Below are positions 8,595-17,353 of a stretch of 64,000 nt of DNA, piece after piece. The stretch spans positions 1 to 64,000 of the forward strand of contig NZ_JBEAAM010000021.1 in the NCBI RefSeq assembly GCF_040066175.1, read 5' to 3'. The notes beneath the pieces are model-generated. The model ran no database searches and was not told where the DNA came from. It was given only the letters and a program-made list of their open reading frames with translations. How positions within the stretch are numbered: position 1 is the stretch's first letter; every line of letters starts with the position of its first letter. The DNA is from Solimonas sp040066175. GTDB taxonomy: Bacteria > Pseudomonadota > Gammaproteobacteria > Nevskiales > Nevskiaceae. The position numbers and the translations under genes are program-made.

Positions 8595-11263
8595 TGGGCC
8601 TCCTTGTCGTGGTAAATCAGCCCCAGTTCGTTCGAGAGTTGCACGCTGGGGTCGGCGATCCAGCGCGATTCGGCGTCGAGCAGCAGCGGATAGCAGTTTC
8701 GTAACAGCGGGCTCTTCTTCCAGCCTTCCGGCACACCCTCGCCTTGCAGCGGCTTCACGATGCTTTTGCGTGACACGCTCATCGCGCGCAGGAACCAGGC
8801 TTTGGCCTGGGTAACATCAGGGGTAATGGCCGGATCGAAGGCGTCACGCTCGCAGATCGGAATCACGACGGCGGACTCGTCGCCGAGGCGGGTCTTGGCC
8901 TTCAGGCTGGCGTGGACGCCGGGTTCGTCGTCGTCGTAGAGGGTGAAGCTGGCGCTGGTCTTCCAGGAGCCGTCGTCGGGCAGACCGATGATGGCCTGGT
9001 TGGCCACGCCGACGTGGGCGTAGCGGTCGCCAAGCGCTTTTTGCATGGCGCGTTCCAGACGCGCTTGCAGCGATTCGGTCACATCCACTTCTTCTTCGTA
9101 AACTTTGGCGACCAGCGTGTCGATTTCGTCCGGCAAGTGCAGCTCGGGCTTGTCGCACAACAGGCTACGGGTGCGTAGCAGGATGTCTTCGCGGTACACC
9201 GCACTCCACCACAAGGGTTTGCCGAACTCGGGCGGCGAGTCCTCGGCCAGCCCGGCAATGATGAGTTCCGGCTTGGCTAATGGGCGCGTTTCACGCGAAT
9301 GACGCCAGAGGCGGCCTGCGCGCTGGAGCAACAAGTCGATGGGCGCGAGGTCGGTGACGATGAGGTCGAAGTCGAGATCGAGGCTTTGCTCGGCGACCTG
9401 GGTGGCGATGACGAGTTTTCTTCCGCTGCGCACACAGGGTTCGTCTTTGCCGGGCGGGCCGAATACCTTGAGCACGGCATCTTCCCGGCGCTGGCGCTGG
9501 TCGGCGGGAAAGCGGGCGTGAAAAAGATAGACCTCGGTGCCATCGAGGAGGCGTTTGCCGACGGGCTCGCCCGCGACTAAGAGCGGTTCGCCGTCGCCGT
9601 AATCGCGATACAACTGCTGGGCACGCTGCACGGTGTTGGTGAGCGCGAGCGCGTAGCCGCCTGAGGCGAGTCTCTCGTCGAGCGCGGTCTTGATGGCGGG
9701 CAGGTCGGCAGTGACGGGGGCAATGGTCAGACTCAGGCGCCGTGCCGGGTCGGCGTCGAATGCGATCTGCCACACCGCTTGCCCGTTCTGGTAGACGGAG
9801 AGGCGCGGATAGGTCGCTTCCTGCTCAGGCGGTTGCGCACCGGTGAGTTCGGCCAGCTGGCGGCGAATTTGCGGTGGCAGCGTCGCCGAGAGCAATACGA
9901 CGGACGAGCCCAGTGCCAGCAACCAGCGCAGGAGATGCAGCAGCAGCGTGCCGGTGTAGGCGTCGTAAGCGTGGATTTCGTCGAATACGACAACGCGGTT
10001 GGCCAACCCCCACAGCCGCACGAACTGGTGCCGCACCGGGAGGATGGTGAGCAGCGCCTGATCGATGGTGCCGACACCGTATTCCGAAAGCAGTGCGCGC
10101 TTTTTGTGGGTGAACCATTCACCTGCACGGACTTCGCCGCCGGCGGTGGCGTCGAAAATGCCGCCGGGTTTGAGGTGCTGGTAGGTGTCGTTCAACAGCG
10201 CGCCGCCATGGAGGAGTTGCAGATCGAGCGGCCTTTCGCACTGCTGGCGACGCAGGAATTTCAGCACGCGCTCGAACATCGCATTGCCCGTAGCCTTGGT
10301 CGGCAGCGCGACATACAGGCCACGATGGCCCAGCTCTCGCTGCAATTCCAGATACGCGTAGAGCGCGGCTTCGGTCTTGCCCTCGCCCATCGGTGCTTCG
10401 ACGAGCAGGATGGCAGGCTGGTCAATCGAGCTGAGCGCGTCGACCACGGCTTGCTGCAAGGGGCGTGGGGCGAAGCCGAAGACGGCGTCGAACGTCTGAT
10501 GCGCGGTGGACAGCGGCAAACGCGGTAGCCAGCCGGCTTGGTTCAAGGCAGCTTCGGCATTGTGTTGGCGTCGTTTCTCAAACCAGCCATGCAGGTCGGC
10601 GCACGCATCGGGCGCACCAAACGGGAAATACTGCTCGTTGGAGCCGATCCAGTCAGCGAAGCTGGTCAGCCCCGCAAGCATCATGAAATCCGGGCCGGTG
10701 AGCGTGGGCTTGGTGGGCGCTTCGGTCGGCGCGAAGACACCGGTCAGGGCTTCGAAAATGGCGCGCCGGGCAGCGTGCCATTCGGGTTTGCCGAGCGCAC
10801 GGCGATTGCCCTCAAGATTTGTGATCGTGTTGGGGCTCGCTCGCTCGCCGTGATGACAGCCCACCGCATCCGCCGCCAAGTCCGCCGCGTCTTCCGGCCA
10901 TCCGAGTTCGGTCAACAGAGATCGCAGCTCGACCTGACTGACAAACGCGTGATTGACCGACGTGTCCGGATTCGCGCCCGCATCCAGACCGGAAAGGTTT
11001 TGCCATTTGCACTGAAAGCCAGGGCAAGCCTTTCCGAGATCGTGGCAGGCGACCAATAGCAGCAACCATGGTCGGGCACGTTCCCAGTTCATACCCAGCA
11101 CCGCCGCGAGCTGGTCGCGTGTGCGCTGCGGTTCGCGTGCAAGAATCGCGTCGGCGGAGGCGGCAACGTCCAGAACATGCAGGGCGAGAGGGTGCCAGCG
11201 CTCATCCTCCTGCATACTCGTCTTGGCCCAGATCCGATGGCAACGATCCGTCATTCCGATCAT
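8591..11263 (-). CDS. cas3: CRISPR helicase-nuclease Cas3
   Basis: An 890-aa Cas3 that degrades target DNA after recruitment by Cascade. An N-terminal HD nuclease domain shows His29, the H74-D75 pair in CHDLGK, H137-H138 in GCHHGE and D204 in SFADWIGS. The superfamily 2 helicase follows: Walker A APMGEGKT (about 290-297), DEIH box (428-431), SAT motif (459-461), and motif VI near QRAGRLWRHSR. The start at 11263 has a weak GGTGA-like ribosome site; ATG 11254 is an alternative. As first gene of the operon it should carry the cas promoter in the 146 bp upstream, where I see no strong sigma70 match. Confidence 0.96.
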   Translation of the reverse strand: MIGMTDRCHRIWAKTSMQEDERWHPLALHVLDVAASADAILAREPQRTRDQLAAVLGMNWERARPWLLLLVACHDLGKACPGFQCKWQNLSGLDAGANPDTSVNHAFVSQVELRSLLTELGWPEDAADLAADAVGCHHGERASPNTITNLEGNRRALGKPEWHAARRAIFEALTGVFAPTEAPTKPTLTGPDFMMLAGLTSFADWIGSNEQYFPFGAPDACADLHGWFEKRRQHNAEAALNQAGWLPRLPLSTAHQTFDAVFGFAPRPLQQAVVDALSSIDQPAILLVEAPMGEGKTEAALYAYLELQRELGHRGLYVALPTKATGNAMFERVLKFLRRQQCERPLDLQLLHGGALLNDTYQHLKPGGIFDATAGGEVRAGEWFTHKKRALLSEYGVGTIDQALLTILPVRHQFVRLWGLANRVVVFDEIHAYDAYTGTLLLHLLRWLLALGSSVVLLSATLPPQIRRQLAELTGAQPPEQEATYPRLSVYQNGQAVWQIAFDADPARRLSLTIAPVTADLPAIKTALDERLASGGYALALTNTVQRAQQLYRDYGDGEPLLVAGEPVGKRLLDGTEVYLFHARFPADQRQRREDAVLKVFGPPGKDEPCVRSGRKLVIATQVAEQSLDLDFDLIVTDLAPIDLLLQRAGRLWRHSRETRPLAKPELIIAGLAEDSPPEFGKPLWWSAVYREDILLRTRSLLCDKPELHLPDEIDTLVAKVYEEEVDVTESLQARLERAMQKALGDRYAHVGVANQAIIGLPDDGSWKTSASFTLYDDDEPGVHASLKAKTRLGDESAVVIPICERDAFDPAITPDVTQAKAWFLRAMSVSRKSIVKPLQGEGVPEGWKKSPLLRNCYPLLLDAESRWIADPSVQLSNELGLIYHDKEAQ

Positions 11264-11409
11264 GTCACCAAGCTCGGTTTGCCGGCTGTTCGGACAAAAG
11301 GCATCGACGCAATCATCGAGTCACTTCTCCCCAAGCGCTCGTTCCCTGTTGTCTGCCCTTACAACCAGCACCGATGGGCGTCGTGCGTCAACCGTAGCGC
11401 ACGCGGCGG
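11264..11409. other. Intergenic region upstream of cas3
   Basis: No coding sequence is supported in these 146 bp between the cas3 start and the small upstream gene. It is the logical site of the cas operon promoter and of any repressor. A TTGACG hexamer is present on the minus strand but no acceptable -10 follows at 16-18 nt. Confidence 0.4.
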
Positions 11410-11616
11410 TCAGCGCGCCAGCGCCAGCACAAACTCGGGCACCCAGCCACGCCAAGGCTTGTTGCGGATTTCCGCCTGCTCGGGCAGCAGGCGCACGTTC
11501 ATCGCCGACGGCTGCTTGCGCAACGCGGGCGGCAGGCTGTCGACGGGAATGCGGACGTTGAGGTACTTGCGGTCGGCGGTGAGCTGGACGGCGAACGGCA
11601 GGGTGTCGGCGGTCAT
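11410..11616 (-). CDS. Small protein of unknown function
   Basis: A 68-aa reading frame on the same strand as cas3, 146 bp upstream of it. I start at 11616 because GGAG lies 6 nt before this ATG; an ATG at 11649 has no ribosome site. The product begins MTADTLPFAVQLTADRKYLN, is mixed alpha/beta in character with no membrane segment or cysteines, and ends in a tryptophan-containing WRGWVPEFVLALAR. I do not recognise the family. Its position between the cas operon and a WYL regulator makes a CRISPR-related role conceivable, but nothing in the sequence shows it. Confidence 0.5.
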   Translation of the reverse strand: MTADTLPFAVQLTADRKYLNVRIPVDSLPPALRKQPSAMNVRLLPEQAEIRNKPWRGWVPEFVLALAR

Positions 11617-11705
11617 GGCGGGCTCCGGTTCGGGTGGGCGATGCGCCATTGTGAGTGGCCAAAGGCTCAGAACCTGAGCCTGGCCCGAAAACCGCCCGTG
11701 GACCG

Positions 11706-12665
11706 CTACGGCGCGCGGTAGCGCGCCGCGGCCTGTTCGAGGCGCCTGGCGACGGCGATGCGCAGTCCGGCCGGGGCGATGACTTCGACGTCCGGCCCGT
11801 AACGCAGGATGTCGAGGATCAGTTCTTCATCGCGGTGATACGGGACGGACAGTTCGTAGCTGCCATCGGCGAGCCACACGCCCTGCTGGTTCGGGTGCCA
11901 CTGCTCGGCGGCGATCCAGCGTGCGCGCTCGGGCGTGAAACGCAGCATCGCGGTGGCCGTCGGCGTCCCGGAGAAGATGCCGTAGGAACCGCCGAGTTCC
12001 AGATTGAGCCGGGCATCGTCGATGTCCTGCGCTGCATCGTCGAGCAGGTCCGCACCCCGCACGCAGTCGAGCGCGAAGGTGCGCAGACCGGCGGACTTGT
12101 GACACCAGGCGTCGAGATACCAGTTGTCGCGGTAGTGCGTCAGGCGTTGCGGCGAGACTACACGCTCGCTGACCTGCCCGGTGCCGCGCGACTCGTATTC
12201 CAGATGCAGGCGCTTGCGCTGCAAGACCGCGGCGGCGACGGTGGCGAAGTGCTGGCCCGGCGGCCGCGCGGCGGCGCGCAGCAGGCGCAGCCGGCCGGCG
12301 TTGTCGGCGGACAGGCCCTGGGACTTGAGGATCTGGTCGATACGCGTCCGCATCGGCGCCAGCGCTTCGTCGAGCAGGCCCGGCTGGAAGGTGGCGAGCA
12401 GCTGCTGCAGCGTCAGCAGACCCTGCAGTTCCTCGGCACTGAACCAGAAGCCGGGCAGCTCGTAGGCAGCGTCGGTGTAGCGGTAACCACGCGGCTCGCG
12501 CGAGGTCTCCAGCGGCGCGCCGAGCACGTCGCGCAGGTAGGCGATCACACGCTTGGTGGTCGCGCGCGAACATTCCAGCTCGGCCTGGATGCGCTCGAAA
12601 GGCACCGGGTAGCGGTGACTCTTGAGCATGCGGTGCAGGCGATAGACGTGCTCGAAGGATTTCAC
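11706..12665 (-). CDS. WYL-domain transcriptional regulator (YafY-like)
   Basis: A 319-aa protein with an N-terminal winged helix-turn-helix (about residues 1-60, VKSFEHVYRLHRMLKSHRYP) and a C-terminal WYL domain (about 160-310). The WYL-type stretch is DNWYLDAWCHKSAGLRTFALD. WYL regulators often bind small or nucleic-acid ligands and several control CRISPR-Cas or phage-defence genes. I start at GTG 12665 because a longer start at 12719 would lie inside the groEL terminator hairpin; no clear ribosome site is present. It lies upstream of the small protein and the cas operon on the same strand, so regulation of cas is plausible but unproven. Confidence 0.8.
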   Translation of the reverse strand: MKSFEHVYRLHRMLKSHRYPVPFERIQAELECSRATTKRVIAYLRDVLGAPLETSREPRGYRYTDAAYELPGFWFSAEELQGLLTLQQLLATFQPGLLDEALAPMRTRIDQILKSQGLSADNAGRLRLLRAAARPPGQHFATVAAAVLQRKRLHLEYESRGTGQVSERVVSPQRLTHYRDNWYLDAWCHKSAGLRTFALDCVRGADLLDDAAQDIDDARLNLELGGSYGIFSGTPTATAMLRFTPERARWIAAEQWHPNQQGVWLADGSYELSVPYHRDEELILDILRYGPDVEVIAPAGLRIAVARRLEQAAARYRAP

Positions 12666-12681
12666 GGTGCAAGCGTAGCGC

Positions 12682-12710
12682 AAAAAATCGGGGCGCCCGG
12701 AGGCGCCCCG
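12682..12710 (-). terminator. Rho-independent terminator of groES-groEL
   Basis: On the minus strand a 9-bp GC stem (CGGGGCGCC / GGCGCCCCG, plus 12689-12710, loop 4 nt) is followed by ATTTTTT (plus 12682-12688). It lies about 70 bp after the groEL stop and just before the WYL gene. A second, T-less hairpin is at 12736-12763. Confidence 0.85.
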
Positions 12711-12779
12711 ACGTACCACGCACTGCTCGCCGTGCGGACCGGGTCCGCGGAGGGTCCCGGTCCGGTCGGGGGACGATCT

Positions 12780-14408
<1,629 letters not shown>

Positions 14409-14438
14409 CTTTGATTCCTCAGATTTTTGATCCGTCAC

Positions 14439-14530
14439 TCCCGCACACGCGGGAATCCAGGGTTGCTTGATAAGGAGGGAGCCAGGCCGGATCCCCGCCT
14501 GCGCGGGGACGACCTGCGCTCCGCGCAGGT
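14439..14530. repeat. Three hairpins between groES and groEL
   Basis: Three inverted repeats fill the groES-groEL gap: TCCCGC/GCGGGA (14439-14454, loop ACAC), TCCCCGC/GCGGGGA (14492-14509, loop CTGC) and ACCTGCGC/GCGCAGGT (14512-14530, loop 3), the last touching the groES stop codon. None is followed by a T-run, so they are more likely RNA-stability or REP-like elements than terminators. The second resembles the CRISPR repeat stem (see rejected items). Confidence 0.6.
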
Positions 14531-14823
14531 CACTTCTTGGTGAAGACGGCCATGATGTCGTCCTCGCGCATCACGAGGAGTTCTTCGCCATCGACCTTGA
14601 CCTCGGAACCCGAGTACTTGCCGAACAGGACGATGTCGCCCTTCTTGACGTCCATGGGGACGAGCTTGCCGTCCTCGGTCTTCTTGCCGGGGCCCACCGC
14701 GAGCACTTCACCCCGGACCGGCTTCTCGGCCGCGTTGTCCGGGATGATGATGCCGCCGGCCGACTTCTTCTCTTCCTCCAGACGCTTGACGATCACGCGA
14801 TCGTGCAGGGGGCGCAGATTCAT
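14530..14823 (-). CDS. groES: Co-chaperonin GroES (Hsp10)
   Basis: A 97-aa heptameric lid of the GroEL chamber. It begins MNLRPLHDRVIVKRLEEEKK, includes the mobile-loop region KKSAGGIIIPDNAAEKP (about 19-35) and the GEVLAVGPGK segment, and ends EDDIMAVFTKK. Start at 14823 gives the family length (95-97 aa). It is the first gene of the heat-shock operon, about 75 bp after the CIRCE element. Confidence 0.98.
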   Translation of the reverse strand: MNLRPLHDRVIVKRLEEEKKSAGGIIIPDNAAEKPVRGEVLAVGPGKKTEDGKLVPMDVKKGDIVLFGKYSGSEVKVDGEELLVMREDDIMAVFTKK

Positions 14824-14897
14824 GTGTAAATCTCCCGATGGTTCAATGACTTGAATGTGCCACCGCAAGCGCGACGGCCGCTGGCGCGGCCGCGTTG

Positions 14898-14924
14898 TTA
14901 GCACTCGCAATGAAAGGCTGCTAA
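14898..14924 (-). promoter_or_regulatory. CIRCE operator (HrcA site) of groESL
   Basis: TTAGCACTC (14898-14906), a 9-nt spacer, then GGCTGCTAA (14916-14924). The left arm is a perfect CIRCE half; the right arm matches the consensus GAGTGCTAA at seven of nine positions. Spacing is canonical. CIRCE is bound by the repressor HrcA, which is not encoded in this window. The two mismatches in one arm may weaken repression. Confidence 0.85.
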
Positions 14925-14952
14925 TTGTTGGGGACGGCCCGTCAGGTTTCAA
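14924..14952 (-). promoter_or_regulatory. Sigma70 promoter of groES-groEL
   Basis: On the minus strand TTGAAA (plus 14947-14952) is followed after exactly 17 nt by AACAAT (plus 14924-14929). The -10 overlaps the CIRCE operator by one base, so HrcA binding would block RNA polymerase. The placement directly upstream of groES makes this the likely main promoter. Confidence 0.7.
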
Positions 14953-14975
14953 GACCCGGAGCGCTTGTTTTGAAA

Positions 14976-15015
14976 GTCGGCGCCAGGGATGGCGCCGGCT
15001 TGTCCAGGACGGACA
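14976..15015. repeat. Dispersed two-hairpin element, copy A
   Basis: GTCG precedes stem-loop 1 (GGCGCCA, loop GGGA, TGGCGCC; 14979-14996), then linker GGCT, then stem-loop 2 (TGTCC, loop AGGAC, GGACA; 15001-15015). The same layout with different but paired stem bases occurs at 34758-34798 and 57132-57171. It lies between the groES promoter and luxR. Confidence 0.75.
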
Positions 15016-15020
15016 CGCGC

Positions 15021-15047
15021 GCAAAAAAAGGCGGCCCGCAGGCCGCC
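15021..15047 (-). terminator. Rho-independent terminator on the minus strand upstream of groES
   Basis: Read on the minus strand: GGCGGCC, loop TGCG, GGCCGCC (plus 15030-15047), then a run of seven T (plus 15022-15029). No minus-strand gene ends here, because luxR on the right is on the plus strand. It may stop antisense transcription from reaching the groESL promoter. Confidence 0.7.
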
Positions 15048-15165
15048 ACCCCCTAGCTCCCCAACCCCTTGGTCGGTGTCCCGGCACGCCGGCCGGGATG
15101 CAAGCCTTGCATTATCCGCAGGCCACCGACTTGAGCCGATAGTAAAAACCGCTTAAAAGGGTCCG

Positions 15166-16158
15166 ATGAACCGCGGCACGTCCTCGATCGCCCAGAACGA
15201 CAGCATCGATCCGGCGGACCGCGTCATCTCCCGCCTCTACCGCTCGGCCCTGTCGGTGTCGGCCGAGGACTTCCGCGCCTGGGCGCTGCGCCAGCTGCAA
15301 ACCGTGGTGCCCTTCGATGCGGCGCTGTGGGGCAGCGGCGGCGTGACGCAGTGGAAGTTCCATACCGTGACCGTCACCGACCTGCCGCCGGAGTTCCCGC
15401 AGATCCTCGAATCGACCACGCGGATCAATCCGATCATCCCGCGCATCCTGCAGAACCTCGACACGCCGGTGGACATGGCCAGCGTGATGTCCGACGACGA
15501 GTTCTTCGAGTCGGAGATCTACCAGCGCGCCTTCGCGCCCTACGGCATCCACCGGATCCTCTCCACCGGCCATCTGGATCACCGCTCCGGCCTGTACTCA
15601 CTGGTCACGCTGTACCGCAAGAACCGCGAGCACCGCTTCACCGAGGCCGAACGTGCCTACCAGAAGCGCTTCACGTTCCATCTGTTCAACGCCGCCTCGC
15701 ACGCCTTCTTCCTGCATCTGGCGAAGACGCATGCGGCACGGCCGACCGGCGCCGGCGCGGCGGTGGTCGATTCGGCCGGCGCGTTCCACGAGGCCACGGT
15801 GCGTTTCCTCGACATACTCGACGAACGCTTCCCCAACCGCGACCCGAACGAACTGCCGATCCCGATTCCGGAGCCGGACCAGACGATCGGTTTCCAGGAT
15901 CTGATGGTGCGCTGCGAGCCGCTGGGCGATCTGTCGCTGCTGACGATCTGGCCGGCCGGACCGCTCGACCGCCTGACGCTGCGCGAGCGCGAGATCGTCA
16001 CCTGCGTCGCCCAGGGTCTGTCCTTCAAGCAGGTCGCCAAGAAGATCGGCGTGGCGCCTTCGACGGTGGCCAATCACCTGTACCGCGTCTATCGCAAACT
16101 CGGCGTCTATAGCCGCACCGAACTCGCCGCGCTGGTGTATCCGCAGACGCAGGGATGA
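15166..16158 (+). CDS. LuxR-family transcriptional regulator
   Basis: A 330-aa regulator. The C-terminal helix-turn-helix of the GerE/LuxR type is clear: LTLREREIVTCVAQGLSFKQ, then VAKKIGVAPSTVANHLYRVYRKLGV (about 272-316). The N-terminal 250 residues hold a possible PAS/GAF-like sensor, with no phosphoacceptor receiver or recognisable autoinducer-binding signature. No acyl-homoserine-lactone synthase gene is nearby. Its stop overlaps the start of the next membrane-protein gene in ATGA (16155-16158), so the two are translationally coupled and likely functionally linked. Confidence 0.85.
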   Translation: MNRGTSSIAQNDSIDPADRVISRLYRSALSVSAEDFRAWALRQLQTVVPFDAALWGSGGVTQWKFHTVTVTDLPPEFPQILESTTRINPIIPRILQNLDTPVDMASVMSDDEFFESEIYQRAFAPYGIHRILSTGHLDHRSGLYSLVTLYRKNREHRFTEAERAYQKRFTFHLFNAASHAFFLHLAKTHAARPTGAGAAVVDSAGAFHEATVRFLDILDERFPNRDPNELPIPIPEPDQTIGFQDLMVRCEPLGDLSLLTIWPAGPLDRLTLREREIVTCVAQGLSFKQVAKKIGVAPSTVANHLYRVYRKLGVYSRTELAALVYPQTQG

Positions 16159-17162
16159 CCGCGGCGCCACCACCGGCCGGCCGCTGGCGCGCACTGTGGG
16201 ACCGCTGGCGGCATGCGATCGCCGCACTCAGCTTCCTCGGCGGCATCGCCAGTTTCGCGCTGATCAGCCGGCAGGAGCGCGTCGCGCAGGCGCTGGTGAT
16301 CCTCCTGCCGCTGTCCTGGCTGCTGGCCGCCTGCGAGCCGGCACTGCTGCGCCTCGCGGACGAGCGGCCACGCTGGCGGCCGCCGCCCTGGCTGCTCGGT
16401 TACGCCGCGCAGGCCCTGCACCAGGAATCTCTGTTCTTCACACTGCCATTCTTCTTCGCGACCACGGCCTGGGCCTCGCCGCACCTGCTGTTCACCGCGA
16501 CGATGACGCTGCTGGCGCTGATGACCATCACCGACCCGCTCTACTACCGTCACGTGCTGCCGCGCCGTGCCGCCGTGTGGGGCCTGCACGCCGTCTCGGG
16601 CTTTGTCACCGCGCTGACCGCCGCACCGATGCTCTGGCACCTGACCACCGCGCAAAGTCTCGGGCTCGCGCTGGCCTGCCTGGGCATCGTCAGCGTCCCG
16701 GCCTGGCATGCGCTGCTGGCAAGAGCCCCGCTGCGACTGCCCCTCGCCGTGCTGCTCGCACTCGCGCTGGCCGGACTCGGTTGGCAGCTCCGCACGATGA
16801 TTCCGCCGGCGACGCTGTGGGTCGCCGACATGCGCATGACGGCCTCGGTGGATCCGGCCGCGCGATCGGCCGGACCGGCGATCCGCGACATCGCTGCGGA
16901 GGATCTCCGCCGCCACGGCCTCTATGCCTGGACCAGCATCCGGGTGCCGCGCGGCCTGCGTGAGCGCGTCGAACATCATTGGCGGCTGGATGGCCGGACC
17001 ATCGACGTCGTGACGCTGGACGTCAGCGGCGGACGCGAGGCCGGCTACCGCGCCTGGTCACGCAAGACCGTCTTTCCGGCCGATCCGCGTGGTCGCTGGG
17101 AAGTGCGGGTGGTCACGCACAGCGGCCAGCTGCTCGGACTGGCGCGGTTCACCGTGCACTGA
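16155..17162 (+). CDS. DUF5924/DUF2914 inner-membrane protein
   Basis: A 335-aa protein with about six to seven hydrophobic segments in residues 20-215, followed by a soluble C-terminal domain of about 110 aa. That domain has the DUF2914 pattern: HHWRLDGR, then YRAWSRKTVFP and GRWEVRVVTHSGQLLGLARF. The function of the family is unknown; the C-terminal domain is probably periplasmic. Coupled to the upstream LuxR gene by an ATGA overlap. Confidence 0.75.
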   Translation: MTAAPPPAGRWRALWDRWRHAIAALSFLGGIASFALISRQERVAQALVILLPLSWLLAACEPALLRLADERPRWRPPPWLLGYAAQALHQESLFFTLPFFFATTAWASPHLLFTATMTLLALMTITDPLYYRHVLPRRAAVWGLHAVSGFVTALTAAPMLWHLTTAQSLGLALACLGIVSVPAWHALLARAPLRLPLAVLLALALAGLGWQLRTMIPPATLWVADMRMTASVDPAARSAGPAIRDIAAEDLRRHGLYAWTSIRVPRGLRERVEHHWRLDGRTIDVVTLDVSGGREAGYRAWSRKTVFPADPRGRWEVRVVTHSGQLLGLARFTVH

Positions 17163-17353
17163 CGGCGCAACGCTGGCGTTTGGGTGAATAATGCGCGCTG
17201 GACGGTCACCCCGCACGACAAGACCAGGCCGAAGTCCGCTGCGTTGAACCCGGGGCGGGACGAGGCCATCCAAGACCTGCCGCGATGCGCCCGCCTCGGG
17301 CCGGCGCACCACTAAGGACCCACGTCACTCCGCCAACAATGACAAGGACTCTC
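17163..17353. other. Intergenic region before the TolC-family gene
   Basis: No supported gene. GAATAAT near 17185-17195 could serve as a -10 for the downstream gene but no matching -35 is convincing. No terminator hairpin with a T-run follows the upstream gene. Confidence 0.35.

Noticed and set aside
12736..12763. A second groEL terminator (GGACCGGG/CCCGGTCC)
   Set aside because: There is no T-run after it on the minus strand; the hairpin at 12682-12710 fits better.
14492..14509. CRISPR-repeat-like palindrome between groES and groEL
   Set aside because: Only the GC-rich stem (TCCCCGC/GCGGGGA) resembles the array repeat; it is a single copy lacking spacers and the conserved ends.
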